DNA of 64,000 nt from contig NZ_BMHO01000001.1 of NCBI RefSeq assembly GCF_014640975.1, positions 1,746,166 through 1,810,165 of the forward strand, given 5' to 3'. The position numbers and the translations under genes are program-made. This stretch comes from Microbacterium faecale (GTDB lineage: Bacteria > Actinomycetota > Actinomycetes > Actinomycetales > Microbacteriaceae). Below are positions 1 through 9,800 of the stretch, in pieces. The notes below the pieces were generated by a model. It was not told the DNA's origin. It did not search any database and saw only the letters and a program-made list of their open reading frames with translations. How positions within the stretch are numbered: the first letter of the stretch is position 1; each line of letters opens with the position of its first letter.

Positions 1-41
1 GGCGCATAGCTGGCTCAGGGGACGACCCGGTCGCGACGTGG

Positions 42-47
42 GACAAT
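42..47 (+). promoter_or_regulatory. Putative -10 box, leaderless type
   Basis: The hexamer GACAAT lies 6 nt before the ATG at 54. It departs from TANNNT at the first base but keeps the spacing seen at many other genes in this window, so the mRNA may begin at or near the start codon. Confidence 0.35.
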
Positions 48-53
48 CGGGGC

Positions 54-701
54 ATGAGCATGTTGAACGCCGCGATGCCGACCCCCGAGGTGGGCGAGAC
101 TGTCGCCACGTACACCAAGTATGAGGGTGCGCAGAAGGCGGTCTCGACGCTCATCGCGCAGGACGTCCCCGCCCGCGACATCGCAATCGTCGGCCAGGCG
201 CTCCGTACCGTCGAGAAGGTCACGGGCAAGCTCGGCTGGGCCCGGGCCGCGTGGCAGGGCGCGCTCAACGGCATCATGATCGGACTGCTGTTCGCCGCGT
301 TCGCCGTCATCTGGTCGCCCGACCTCGCGATGCCGATGATCGGCGGGATCCTGCTGATCGGTGTGGGCTTCGGGATGGCCTTCCGCCTCCTGAGCTACTC
401 GATCGTGCGTCGTCGCCGCGACTACGCGAGCATCATGGCAGTCTCCGCTGACCGGTACGAGGTGACCGTGATGAGCGCGCACGTGGCGGAGGCGCGTCGC
501 CTGCTCGGGACGACGCAGCCGCGCACGCAGGTGGTTCAGCCGCCGACGGACGAGCCGCCGAAGTATGGCATCCGCCTGTCGGACCAGCAGGCGGCGCGCC
601 CCGCGGAGACGACGGAGCCGGCGGCGCCCGAGACGTCCGCCGACCGCCCCGCGGACGGCCGCGCCTCCTCCGGCGACAGCGAGGCTCAGTCGCGAGACTG
701 A
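54..701 (+). CDS. General stress protein-like membrane protein
   Basis: A 215-residue protein of the type annotated in actinobacteria as general stress protein. Residues about 17-50 form a small alpha/beta segment starting VATYTKYEGAQKAV, the pattern of the heat-induced stress (GSP17M-like) domain. Two hydrophobic segments follow, about 72-88 and 93-111, and then a basic stretch (RRRRD). The last 60 residues are rich in Ala, Pro and Glu and look disordered. The start at 54 fits a leaderless promoter; the internal ATG at 60 is an alternative. The gene converges on the aminopeptidase and overlaps its end by 16 bp. The biochemical role is unknown; a stress function is only suggested by the family name. 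Confidence 0.75.
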   Translation: MSMLNAAMPTPEVGETVATYTKYEGAQKAVSTLIAQDVPARDIAIVGQALRTVEKVTGKLGWARAAWQGALNGIMIGLLFAAFAVIWSPDLAMPMIGGILLIGVGFGMAFRLLSYSIVRRRRDYASIMAVSADRYEVTVMSAHVAEARRLLGTTQPRTQVVQPPTDEPPKYGIRLSDQQAARPAETTEPAAPETSADRPADGRASSGDSEAQSRD

Positions 702-702
702 G
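685..702. terminator. Hairpin spanning two convergent stop codons
   Basis: CTCAGTC and GACTGAG form a perfect 7-bp stem around the loop GCGA. The stem contains the TGA of the upstream plus-strand gene and the TCA (TGA on the minus strand) of the aminopeptidase gene. There is no T-tract, so a bidirectional terminator role is only possible. Confidence 0.4.
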
Positions 703-2086
703 CGATCCACTCCTCGATCTCGTCCGCCGTCCGCGGCATGCCCGCCGACAGGTTGACCGGACCGTCCTCGGTCATCAGGATGTCGTCTTCGATACGGACG
801 CCGATGCCGCGATATTCCTCCGGAACGGTCTCGTCATCGATCTGGAAATACAGGCCCGGCTCGATCGTGAAGATCATGCCGGGTGCGATCTCGCCGTCGT
901 AATACATCTCGCGCCGTGCCTGGGCGCAGTCGTGCACGTCCATCCCGAGGTGATGGCTCGTTCCGTGGACCATGTACCGGCGCTGCTGGCCGCCGCGGTC
1001 GGCGTCGAGCGCCTCCTCAGCAGTGACGGGCAGGAGACCCCATTCGGCGGTGCGCGCGGCGATCACCTGCATCGCGGTGTCGTGCAGCTCGCGGAACTTC
1101 ATCCCGGGGCGCGCGGCCGCGAAAGCGGCGTCCGCGGCTTCGCGAACCGCCTCGTAGATGGTGCGCTGGATCGGGGTGAATCGCCCCGAAACGGGGATGG
1201 TCCGCGTGATGTCGGCGGTGTAGAGGCTGTCGAGCTCCACGCCCGCATCGACGAGCATGAGGTCGCCCGGCACCACCGCGCCGTCGTTGCGCGTCCAATG
1301 GAGATAGCAGGCGTGCGGGCCGGACGCGGCGATCGTGTCGTAGCCCTCCCAGTTGCCGTCGCTGCGGGCGCGGAGGTGGAAGACGCCCTCGACCACGCGC
1401 TCACCGCGCGGGTGCTCGATGATTCGGGGGAGCTCGCGGACGATGTCGTCGAACCCCTTCGCGGTGACGTCCACGGCGAGGCGCATCTGCTCGATCTCGT
1501 ACGCGTCCTTCACCAGGCGCAGTTCGCTGACGGCGCTGGTGAGACCGTCGTGATCGCCGACGACGAGGTCGTCGTCGCTCGCCGAGAAGCGCTCGATGTG
1601 GTCGGTGGCGACGCCGAGCTCGGCCGCGACCGCGGCAAGCGATGGCCTCGGGCCCACCCAGAATTCGCCGATCGACGCGTCACGGTAGAACTCCGGCGTC
1701 TCGCGCGTGGCGCGATCGCGCACGTACAGCGTGACCTCGTGCGCGTCGCCGTCGGGATCGAAGACGAGAACGGAATCCGGCACCGCGTCGGCTCCCCAGC
1801 CCGTGAGGTGGGCGAACGCCGAGTGGGCGCGGAAGGGGTAGTCGGTGTCGTTGGAACGCTGTTTGAAGGCGCCGGCCGGCACGACGAGTCGCCGGCCCGG
1901 GAAGAGCTGGCTCAGCGCCTCACGCCGGCGTGCGGCGTAGGGCGCGACGTCGCGCGGGGCGGGGATCGTGTCGGGACGCTCCGCCCAGCCGGTTCCGATC
2001 GTGTCGAGGAAGCCCTGGGGGAACGGCTGCCGGCGATTCGTGTTCGTCTCGCCCTCGGCCGTGGTGGTGTCGGTCGTGTCGCTCAT
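686..2086 (-). CDS. Xaa-Pro aminopeptidase (M24B)
   Basis: A 466-residue aminopeptidase P family enzyme, expected to remove an N-terminal residue that precedes proline, in the cytoplasm. The N-terminal creatinase-like domain covers about residues 45-190. The C-terminal pita-bread domain carries the five metal ligands of the family: Asp280 and Asp292 (DAGVELDSLYTADITRT), His379 (HGTSHHLGMD), Glu409 (TIEPGLYF) and Glu433 (GVRIEDD). Length is normal for the family. The ATG at 2086 is preceded at 6 nt by GAGACT, a weak match to the -10 pattern seen elsewhere here. It converges with the stress-protein gene. Confidence in the family is high; the natural substrates are not shown. Confidence 0.92.
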   Translation of the reverse strand: MSDTTDTTTAEGETNTNRRQPFPQGFLDTIGTGWAERPDTIPAPRDVAPYAARRREALSQLFPGRRLVVPAGAFKQRSNDTDYPFRAHSAFAHLTGWGADAVPDSVLVFDPDGDAHEVTLYVRDRATRETPEFYRDASIGEFWVGPRPSLAAVAAELGVATDHIERFSASDDDLVVGDHDGLTSAVSELRLVKDAYEIEQMRLAVDVTAKGFDDIVRELPRIIEHPRGERVVEGVFHLRARSDGNWEGYDTIAASGPHACYLHWTRNDGAVVPGDLMLVDAGVELDSLYTADITRTIPVSGRFTPIQRTIYEAVREAADAAFAAARPGMKFRELHDTAMQVIAARTAEWGLLPVTAEEALDADRGGQQRRYMVHGTSHHLGMDVHDCAQARREMYYDGEIAPGMIFTIEPGLYFQIDDETVPEEYRGIGVRIEDDILMTEDGPVNLSAGMPRTADEIEEWIAQSRD

Positions 2087-2135
2087 GTCCCCAGTCTCTC
2101 ACCGTCCTGTCGAGACGTGACCGGGAGGGGGTGCC

Positions 2136-3158
2136 CTAATCGGCTGGCTCGAGCTGAACGACGAGCGGGCGATGATCGCTGCCCGCGTCGTCGACGTTCG
2201 TCACGACGATGGATCCGCTGACCTCCCACGCGTCGGAGACGAGCACGTGGTCGATCGGCGTGCCGAGGGTGGACGGCAGCCAGGTCGGCCAGGTGCCCAC
2301 GGCCCCGTTACCCGACTCTGCGGCCGCATCGCGACACCAGCCGAGGTCGTTTCCGCCCTCGCCGAGGGCGGCCATGTGGTCGACCGTCGCGTTGAAATCT
2401 CCGACCATGATCACGTTGTCGTCCACGCACTGATCGGCGAGCCAGCGGAGGTCGCTGCGCCACTCCGCCATGTACCGGGCCTGCGGAGCGACCGCGTGCG
2501 CGGCGACGATGATGGGCCCGGATCCGTCGTTCAGCGGCATCGCGACGGCGCTCGGCAGCATCGTCGTGCCGTCCTGGGACGCGTCGATGACGGAGTAGTC
2601 GCCGAGGCCGGGGGAGACGAGCAACGTCGTCTGCCACGCCTGGGGTCCGCGTTCGACGTCCTCATTGTAGATCTCGCTGTGCACCCACATCGGGCTGCCG
2701 AGGTCGCGCATGAGGACCGCGACCTCCTCGCCGACGCCTTTCGCCGTCTCCGGCAACGCGACGATATCGGCCTCCATGGCGACGGCGGTGCGCGCGATCG
2801 TCTCGGCTCCTGTCGCATTGCCGAGGGTGTTCCACGTCATCACCCGCACGCTCGACTCCTCCTTGTCGGGCATCGTCGCGGCGCCGTAGCCGCGCAGTCC
2901 GAGCGTGACGCCGCCGGCGATCGCGGCCACCGCACTCACGACGGCCATCGAGACGGCGAATCCGCGGAGCCGGCGGCTCGCGGCGAAGCAGAGGAACAGG
3001 ACCGTGAGGATGGCGAAGACGACGACCGTCGCGCCGCGAACGGCGACGATCTGTGCGAACGGAACCTTGTCCTCGAGACGGAAGAAGCCCGGCCACGTGA
3101 CGACGGCCGCGGCGCACGCGAACAGCACGGTGACGAGGACACCCAGCGATCGCAACAC
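2136..3158 (-). CDS. Membrane-anchored endonuclease/exonuclease/phosphatase family protein
   Basis: A 340-residue protein with three N-terminal membrane segments (within about residues 1-95) followed by an EEP-fold hydrolase domain. Catalytic signatures are visible in order: RVMTWNTLGNA, IVALPE, MVGDFNATVDHM, DHVLVSD and the terminal SDHRPLVV. These match the metal-dependent phosphodiesterase fold shared by exonuclease III, DNase I and sphingomyelinases. The domain probably lies outside the membrane, so a nucleic-acid or phospholipid phosphodiester substrate is possible, but nothing here decides between them. The GTG start is 6 nt after a TAGGCT box. It is divergent from the PHP gene. Confidence 0.85.
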   Translation of the reverse strand: MLRSLGVLVTVLFACAAAVVTWPGFFRLEDKVPFAQIVAVRGATVVVFAILTVLFLCFAASRRLRGFAVSMAVVSAVAAIAGGVTLGLRGYGAATMPDKEESSVRVMTWNTLGNATGAETIARTAVAMEADIVALPETAKGVGEEVAVLMRDLGSPMWVHSEIYNEDVERGPQAWQTTLLVSPGLGDYSVIDASQDGTTMLPSAVAMPLNDGSGPIIVAAHAVAPQARYMAEWRSDLRWLADQCVDDNVIMVGDFNATVDHMAALGEGGNDLGWCRDAAAESGNGAVGTWPTWLPSTLGTPIDHVLVSDAWEVSGSIVVTNVDDAGSDHRPLVVQLEPAD

Positions 3159-3164
3159 GAGTGG

Positions 3165-3170
3165 AGCCTA
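3165..3170 (-). promoter_or_regulatory. -10 box, leaderless type
   Basis: TAGGCT on the minus strand, with 6 nt to the GTG of the EEP-family gene at 3158. Confidence 0.6.
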
Positions 3171-3226
3171 CGTTTGCGTCCTGGGAACTTCCGCCATCGC
3201 GGGCGAACGAAACCTGCGGATCGGCA

Positions 3227-3232
3227 TAGGAT
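3227..3232 (+). promoter_or_regulatory. -10 box, leaderless type
   Basis: TAGGAT, with 6 nt to the GTG of the PHP gene at 3239. It is divergent from the box at 3165-3170. Confidence 0.6.
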
Positions 3233-3238
3233 CCTCGT

Positions 3239-4093
3239 GTGCCGTCCCGTGCTCCCGGCCCTGCCGATCTCCACCTGCATTCTGTGCGTTCCGACGGCAC
3301 AGAACTGCCACGGGACGTCGTCTCCGCCGCAGCCGACGCCGGGATGGGGACGATCGCGTTGACCGACCACGACACGGTGGCCGGCTGGGACGAAGCAAAG
3401 CACGCCGCCCGCGAACGCGGCATCGCGCTGCTGCCCGGCGCCGAGTTCTCGACGAAGCACGCCTGGCGCAGCGTTCATGTGCTCGGATACCTCTTCGACC
3501 CCGATGAGCCGGGACTCGCCGCACTCATGTCCGGAGTCCGGCACGATCGCGTCGGTCGCGCACGGAGCATCGTCGATGCCATCGCGCGCGACTACGCGAT
3601 TACGTGGGAATCCGTCCTCGCTCAACGCGAGGGCGATGCGACGATCGGCCGGCCGCACATCGCCGACGCGCTCGTCGCGGCAGGGATCGTTCCGGGGCGC
3701 GATGAGGCGTTCGCGAGCATCCTCCATCACCGGGGTCCGTACTACGTCGGGCATGCCGCGCCCTCGCCGCACGAGGTCGTCACGCGGATCGTCGCAGCCG
3801 GCGGGGTCGCGATCATCGCGCATCCGGCTGGCCGCGACATGCTGCCGCGCCGCGCCATCGAGCGGCTTGTCGACGCGGGCCTTCACGGCTTCGAGCTCGG
3901 CCACCGCGAGAATCGCCCGGACGGCGTGGCGCTCCTGCGCGAGATCGCCGTGGCGCGCGATCTCATCGTGACCGGCTCAAGCGATTACCACGGAGCCGCG
4001 GGCAAGCCCAACGTCATCGGCGAGAACACCACGAGTCCCGAGATGGTCGAACGCATCCTCCGGGCCGCATCCGGGACCGACCCGGTGCTCTGA
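3239..4093 (+). CDS. PHP domain phosphoesterase
   Basis: A 284-residue stand-alone PHP domain. It has the metal-binding motifs in order: DLHLHSVRSDG near residue 9, ALTDHDTV near 41, IIAHPAGRD near 200 and GSSDYHG near 249. Proteins of this size and pattern (YciV/RNase AM type) hydrolyse 3',5'-nucleoside bisphosphates or short 5'-phosphorylated RNA, with release of mononucleotides; that activity is inferred from the family. The GTG start follows a leaderless -10 box and no Shine-Dalgarno sequence is visible. It converges with the RNA helicase gene, whose stop codon is directly adjacent. Confidence 0.88.
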   Translation: MPSRAPGPADLHLHSVRSDGTELPRDVVSAAADAGMGTIALTDHDTVAGWDEAKHAARERGIALLPGAEFSTKHAWRSVHVLGYLFDPDEPGLAALMSGVRHDRVGRARSIVDAIARDYAITWESVLAQREGDATIGRPHIADALVAAGIVPGRDEAFASILHHRGPYYVGHAAPSPHEVVTRIVAAGGVAIIAHPAGRDMLPRRAIERLVDAGLHGFELGHRENRPDGVALLREIAVARDLIVTGSSDYHGAAGKPNVIGENTTSPEMVERILRAASGTDPVL

Positions 4094-5509
4094 CTACGCG
4101 CCCTGCTGCGTCTGTCCGGAGGAGCGGCGACGGCGACGGCGACGGCGCGCTGCGGCGGGCTTGCCGTCGTGGTGCTCCTTGCCGGAGCCGTCGTGCGTGC
4201 CCTCGCCCTCCTGCTTGTGCGGCGTGCGCTGGCGGTCGTCGTTCGACGAACGGCGACGACGACGCGAGCGTCCCTCATCTGCGTTGCCGCGCTTGTTGTC
4301 CTCACCGCTCTTCTTCGTCGGCGCCTTGGCGATGCGCCCCTTGGTTCCCTCGGGGATGTCGAGATCGGAGTAGAGATGGGGGCTCGTCGAGTAGGTCTCC
4401 GTCGGCTCGGGCTGACCGAAGTCCAGCGCGCGGTTGATGAGCGCCCACTTGTGCAGGTCGTCCCAGTCGACGAACGTCACCGCGATCCCCTCGCGACCCG
4501 CGCGCCCCGTGCGGCCCACGCGGTGCAGGTAAGCCTTCTCGTCGTCGGGGATCGTGTGGTTGATCACGTGCGTGACGTCGGACACGTCGATGCCGCGCGC
4601 GGCGACGTCGGTCGCCACCATGACGTCGCGCTTGCCCGCCTTGAACGCCGCCATCGAGCGCTCGCGCTGCTCCTGACCCATGTCTCCGTGCACGCCACCG
4701 ACCGCGAAGCCGCGATCCGCCAACTCGTCGACGAGACGCTGCGCCTGACGCTTCGTGCGCGTGAAGATGACGGACTTGCCGCGGCCGTTCGCCTGCAGGA
4801 TGCGGCCGATGACCTCGTCCTTGTCGAGTTGGTGTGCGCGGTAGATCACGTGGCGGATGTTCGCCTGAGCCAGACCCTCATCCGGGTCGGAGGCGCGGAT
4901 GTGGATGGGGTTCGACATGAATCGGCGTGCGAGGGCCACGATCGGGCCAGGCATCGTCGCGCTGAACAGCTGTGTGTGCCGCTTCTGCGCGACGCGCTGG
5001 AAGATCTTCTCGATGTCGGCGAGGAAGCCGAGGTCGAGCATCTTGTCGGCCTCGTCGAGCACGACCTCGGTCGCGTTCGAGAGGTCGAGGAGTCCCTGAC
5101 CGGCCAGGTCGATGAGGCGCCCGGGCGTGCCGACCACGATCTGCGCGCCGGCTCGGAGCTGCTCGATCTGACCCTCGTAGGCCTTGCCGCCGTAGATCGC
5201 GACGACGCTCGTCGAGCGGCCGCGAGTGAGGAGGTCGATGTCTTCGTACACCTGCGTGGCGAGCTCGCGCGTCGGTACGACCACGAGCGCCTTGACGCCC
5301 GGCTCCGGGTCCTTGCCGAGACGCTGCACGATGGGGATGCCGAATCCGAACGTCTTTCCCGTGCCCGTCTTGGCCTGGCCGATGACGTCCTGCCCGGGCA
5401 GCGAGATCGGGATCGTCTGCTCCTGGATGGGGAACGCTTCTTCGATCCCCTTCTCGGTCAGCTGATCGACGATGTCCTGATCGATCGCGAGATCGGCGAA
5501 TGCGGTCAT
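4094..5509 (-). CDS. DEAD-box ATP-dependent RNA helicase
   Basis: A 471-residue RhlE/DeaD-type helicase that unwinds structured RNA. The Q motif (FPIQEQTI) is near residue 26, the Walker A AKTGTGKT at 46-53, DEAD at 152-155 (VLDEADKML), SAT at 183-185, and the C-terminal lobe ends with HRVGRTGRAGREG. Beyond residue about 390 there is a basic, low-complexity tail with runs of Arg, Lys and Ser, probably an RNA-binding extension. The ATG at 5509 is directly before the TAFADL motif start. The gap to the divergent ferritin-fold gene is about 160 bp, leaving room for a long 5' leader. In mycobacteria a RhlE helicase sits at the same place in the conserved block (from memory). Confidence 0.95.
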   Translation of the reverse strand: MTAFADLAIDQDIVDQLTEKGIEEAFPIQEQTIPISLPGQDVIGQAKTGTGKTFGFGIPIVQRLGKDPEPGVKALVVVPTRELATQVYEDIDLLTRGRSTSVVAIYGGKAYEGQIEQLRAGAQIVVGTPGRLIDLAGQGLLDLSNATEVVLDEADKMLDLGFLADIEKIFQRVAQKRHTQLFSATMPGPIVALARRFMSNPIHIRASDPDEGLAQANIRHVIYRAHQLDKDEVIGRILQANGRGKSVIFTRTKRQAQRLVDELADRGFAVGGVHGDMGQEQRERSMAAFKAGKRDVMVATDVAARGIDVSDVTHVINHTIPDDEKAYLHRVGRTGRAGREGIAVTFVDWDDLHKWALINRALDFGQPEPTETYSTSPHLYSDLDIPEGTKGRIAKAPTKKSGEDNKRGNADEGRSRRRRRSSNDDRQRTPHKQEGEGTHDGSGKEHHDGKPAAARRRRRRRRSSGQTQQGA

Positions 5510-5660
5510 GAAGAATGCTGCCTGTCTCGGCGGCGCGACGTGTCGACGCGGCTGCCGCCGGTTGTGACGTCCACGCCCTTCACATCACAGCCACAGGCGC
5601 GGGACTCCGATCCGGTGCCGGAGCTGAGGCCAGCTTACCTGCCGACTCCTGAAGCCCCGA

Positions 5661-5666
5661 TACGCT
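5661..5666 (+). promoter_or_regulatory. -10 box, leaderless type
   Basis: TACGCT, with 6 nt to the GTG at 5673. Confidence 0.55.
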
Positions 5667-5672
5667 GAGTTG

Positions 5673-6386
5673 GTGGTCAACTGGTTCTGGAAGCGTCGCC
5701 GCCCCGTCCGCAAGCTGCGGCTCCGCGCGCGTGGTGAAGCGGGGGACGCTGTCCGCGTCGACTTCGAGGAACTCGCGCCGGATGTCAACGTCTTCCTCGG
5801 CCAGGCCGCGTATCTGCAGCTCGGCTACTTCGAGACGCTCACGCGCTTAATCCGACACACGCCGGAACTTGCCGAGAAGGAAGCGCTGTCGCACGCCGCG
5901 GGGGCCGCCTTGGAGAAGCACCGCGGGATCGTCGAGATCATCCGCGACCGCGACGAGGACCCGACCGAGCTCATGCAGCCGTTCCGAGCATCTCTTGATC
6001 ACTTCCGACACAGCACACTCGGGGTGCGGCAGCGCGAGACGATGCTCACGGTGCACATCACCGCCGGCATCCTCGATGACTTCTATCTCGCATTGGCCTC
6101 GAGCTACGGCGACACGGGACGCCGCGTCGAGCGCGTCCTGCGCGTCGAGCACGACCGCGACCTGCTCGTCGATCTGCTGGTCACGACCATCCGCGATGAC
6201 GCGGAGATGCGCGGGCTGCTGTCGATGTGGGCGCGCCGCCTCGTTGGCGACACACTCCTCGTCGCGCGCGCCGGCCTCAGCCGAACCCGCCTCGACCTCG
6301 AAGAGGAGCAACGCGTCGAGCCCGTGTTCACCGCACTGGTGACCGCGCACTCACAACGCATGTCCCACTTAGGTCTCTCCGCCTGA
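5673..6386 (+). CDS. Ferritin-like fold protein (MiaE_2-like)
   Basis: A 237-residue protein matching the actinobacterial ferritin-like family related to the tRNA hydroxylase MiaE. Several long helices carry Glu/His residues placed as a possible di-iron site, for example YFETLTRLI, HAAGAALEKHRGI and RVERVLRVEHDRDLLVDLL. The N-terminus is basic (WFWKRRRPVRKLRLRARG). Function is not established; the position beside a DEAD-box helicase gene and DUF3107 is a conserved actinobacterial arrangement. I chose GTG 5673 because it lies 6 nt from a -10 box; a TTG one codon upstream is the alternative. A bound metal and a hydroxylase reaction are inference only. Confidence 0.75.
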   Translation: MVNWFWKRRRPVRKLRLRARGEAGDAVRVDFEELAPDVNVFLGQAAYLQLGYFETLTRLIRHTPELAEKEALSHAAGAALEKHRGIVEIIRDRDEDPTELMQPFRASLDHFRHSTLGVRQRETMLTVHITAGILDDFYLALASSYGDTGRRVERVLRVEHDRDLLVDLLVTTIRDDAEMRGLLSMWARRLVGDTLLVARAGLSRTRLDLEEEQRVEPVFTALVTAHSQRMSHLGLSA

Positions 6387-6388
6387 CG

Positions 6389-6413
6389 CGCCGCGGGAAC
6401 GCACATCGCGGCG
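6389..6413. terminator. Probable bidirectional terminator
   Basis: CGCCGCG and CGCGGCG form a 7-bp stem with an 11-nt loop, followed by TTGTCCT, in the gap between the convergent ferritin-fold and DUF3107 genes. Confidence 0.45.
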
Positions 6414-6438
6414 TTGTCCTCGGGCGGGACGTCTTCCC

Positions 6439-6663
6439 TCAGGCGACGAAGCCGACTCGGCGCGCCTCTTCGGTGCCGATCTCGACATACGCGAGGGCCG
6501 CGGTCGGCACGATATAGGTGGCGCCCTTGGAATCGGTGAGGCTCAGCGACGCGCCGTCACCGGAGAGGGCATTGTCGACCTTCTTCGCGATCGCGTCCGC
6601 GGTCTCGTCGGAGGAGAAGGTGAGCTCGCGGCCGGAGTTGATCATGCCGATGCGGATATCCAC
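6439..6663 (-). CDS. DUF3107 domain protein
   Basis: A 74-residue protein recognised as DUF3107, a small actinobacterial family. It opens MDIRIGMINSGRELTF, has an acidic helix (ETADAIAKKVDNAL) and ends in a beta-strand segment ATYIVPTAALAYVEIG, giving a compact alpha/beta fold. The start is GTG at 6663 with AAAGG about 8 nt upstream. No enzymatic motif is visible. Its place between the ferritin-fold gene and the adnAB pair is conserved in many actinobacteria; the function is unknown. Confidence 0.85.
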   Translation of the reverse strand: MDIRIGMINSGRELTFSSDETADAIAKKVDNALSGDGASLSLTDSKGATYIVPTAALAYVEIGTEEARRVGFVA

Positions 6664-6810
6664 GGATCGTGCCTTTCGTAGCGACTTCCGCCCCGAACGG
6701 GGCTCCGCACCAGCCTATTGCAGGCGCGGGCAACGCGACCCGACGCACGCTGACGGCGAACGCTTCCCCGCGACACCGGGCGGCGAGGGAAGAATGTCGC
6801 CGCTCGTCAG

Positions 6811-6816
6811 TAGCGT
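6811..6816 (+). promoter_or_regulatory. -10 box, leaderless type
   Basis: TAGCGT, with 7 nt to the ATG of adnA at 6824. Confidence 0.6.
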
Positions 6817-6823
6817 GTGAGAC

Positions 6824-9800
6824 ATGGCTCTGACGAGGTGGGATCCCGACCAGCAGGCCGTGCTGGCACTCGCGCCCGACGCGACGGGCACGATCATCGG
6901 CGCGCCTGGCAGCGGCAAGACGGCCGTCCTCGTGGAACGCGTCGCGCGGCTCATCGACGGCGACGACGCGCCGTTCGCCCCCGGCCAGGTCCTCGTGCTC
7001 ACGCCGTCCCGTGCCTCCGCGACACGCCTGCGCGATCGTCTCGGCCAGCGCGTGCGTGCCGCGACGCCGGGTCCGGTCGCGCGCTCGGTTGGCTCCTTCG
7101 CGTTCCACGTGATGCGCGCCGACGCCGCGGCACGAGGAGCCGCCGGACCGACGCTGTTGACCGGCGCGGAGCAGGACCGGATCCTCGCGCACCTCATCGA
7201 GGGCGACATCGAAGACGCGCGGATCGCCTGGCCCGACCACCTCGGTCCGACCGTGCGCCGGTCACGCGAGTTCCGCTCCGAGCTCCGCGCGTTCCTCGAT
7301 ACCGCCGTCGAGCTCGACGCATCTCGTGACGAGCTGCAGACCGTGCGCGGCGGCGCCTGGGGGCCCATCGTCGCGTTGCTCGACGAGTACGCCGGGGTCA
7401 TTCAGAACATGAACGACGAGGCGCGCGACGCCGCGGAGCTCCTGCAGGGGGCGACCGCGGCGCTCCGCGACGGCGCGCACGTGCCCGGCGTCGACGAACT
7501 GCGGGCCGTGATCGTCGACGACGCCCAAGAGCTGACGCGCGGCGGCACGGCCCTCGTCGAGGCGCTGCGCGCCCGCGGGGTGGCGGTGCTCGCGGCCGGC
7601 GACCCGGACATCGGCTCGGGAGCGTTCCGCGGCATCACTCCGGAGGTCTTCTCCGAGCTCGTCGCGTCGCTGGGGAAAGTGCTCGTGCTGCGTGAACAAC
7701 ATCGAGCGGGCGGCGAGCCGACGTGGCTCGTGCGGCACATGACCGCGGCGATCGGCGTCGGCGGACACGTCCAGCATCGCCGGGCGCCGGGGCCCGAACC
7801 GACCGAGTGGCACGCTGTGTCGGTCGTTCGCGCACCGTCGCCGCCAGAGGAGGTCGACCAGATCGCGCGACGCCTGCGCGACGCGTATCTGAACGACGGC
7901 GTCCGCTGGGGCGAGATGGCCGTCATCGCGCACGACACGCGCCAGCTCGTCGCTCTCGAATCCGAACTCGCCGCCCGCGACGTACCGACGCGCGCTGCCG
8001 GCGTCCCGAGGCCGCTCGGGAGCGAGCGCGCCGTGCGTCAGATCATGGAGATCCTCCGGCTGGGACTCACGGATCCCGCCGAGCGCGATCCGGACGCCCT
8101 CGTCGCCGCGCTCCGTTCTCCGTACGGTGGATTCGACGGCGTCGCCCTGCGGCGTCTGCGCGGGAGCCTCCGTCACGCCGAGCTCGAACAGGGCGGCAGC
8201 CGGCCGGCACGCGAACTCGTCCACGAAGGATTCGCCCACCCGGTCTCCTTCGGCACGCTCGGCACGCCGGAAGGACGCGCGGCCGAGCGGTTCGCGACGA
8301 CGATGAGAGACATCGCGGTCCTCCGTCGCGGCGGAGCCACCGTGCACGATCTGCTCTGGCATGTCTGGGACCGTGCGCGTGGCATCAGCGGTCGTCGGCT
8401 GCGCGACGAATGGCGCGATGCCGCGACATCGACGTCACGCTCCTCTGGCGATGCCGCGCGCGCCCTCGACGGTCTTGTCGCGCTCTTCGCCGCGGCCAAG
8501 CGGTCGATCGAACGCAGCCCGAACGACCGTCCCGAACGATTCATCCGTGAGATCCTCGACAGCGATGTCCCGGAGGACACCCTCTCCTCGCCCGATCTCG
8601 GAGAGACGGTCGCGCTGCTCACGCCCGCGAACGCGCTCTCAACCGAGTTCGAGATCGTCGTGATCGCTGGCCTGCAGGACGGCGTCTGGCCCAACACGCG
8701 ACTGCGTGGCGGAATGCTCGGAACCTGGCGCCTCGCCGACACCGTGCTCGCCCATCGGGCCGGTCACGCAGACGAGGCGGACCCGCCGGTCCTCGACCGC
8801 CGCCGCCAGGCGCTCCACGACGAGGTGCGATTGTTCGTCCGCGCGCTGTCACGGGCCCGCAGTCGCGTGATCGTGACGGCGGTCGATGACGACGACGCCA
8901 CCCCCAGCCCGCTCCTCGCCTCCCTCCCGGACCCGGAGCCCATTCACGACAACGGCCACCCGCTCACCCTGCGCGGGCTGGTCGCCCGTCACCGCCGCAC
9001 CCTGACCGCGACCACCGCGGAGGAAGCCGACCGCCAGCACGCCGCCGAGCAGCTGCGGCTGCTCGCGGCCGCGCGGGTCCCGGGAGCTGACCCTGACGAG
9101 TGGTACGGGCTCCGCGCGCCCACCTCGACGGCGCCGCTGCGCGACCTCGAGAGCGAGCATGTGCGCGTCTCACCGTCGAAGATCACCTCGTTCCTCGAAT
9201 GCGGCCTCGAGTGGGTCATCTCCGCGCTCGGCGGCGACACGATGACCTCTCCGAGCGCGGGCATCGGCACCCTCCTACACGCCGCGCTCGAGCGCGTTCC
9301 CGACGGCGGCATCGACGAGATGCGTGCGGTCGTCGACGAACGCTGGGGCGAGCTCGACTTCGAATCCCGGTGGGTCGCGACGGGGGAGCGGCGACGGCTC
9401 GACGAGTATCTCGTCCGCCTCGATGACTACCTTGCGAACGTCCGTGCGCAGCGTGGCCGCGTCATCGCGGCAGAGGCGGCGTTCGCCTTCGCCATCGATC
9501 TCGACACGGGCGAGATCATCACCGGCGACGACGTGCGCGGACCGGGCCGCGCCGTGCTGAGCGGCGTGATCGATCGGGTCGAGGCGTACCCGCGCGGCGA
9601 GGGAGAGCACGCGCCGGCGCGCTCGCCGAAGTCGTTCGAGGTGATGCGTTCGCGCGACGACGAGGCGGCCGAGCGCGTCGTCGTCACGGACCTCAAGAGC
9701 GGACGCTCCGAGGAGCGCGTCGCCGATGCGAAGGTCATCGACGACGCCCAGCTCGCCGCATACCAACTCGCGGTCGAGGAGGGGCTCGTCGACGCGGCCG

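Noticed and set aside
5510-5669. Riboswitch or structured leader upstream of the DEAD-box gene
   Set aside because: The 160-bp gap could hold a long leader, but I do not recognise a conserved RNA element and could not fold it reliably.
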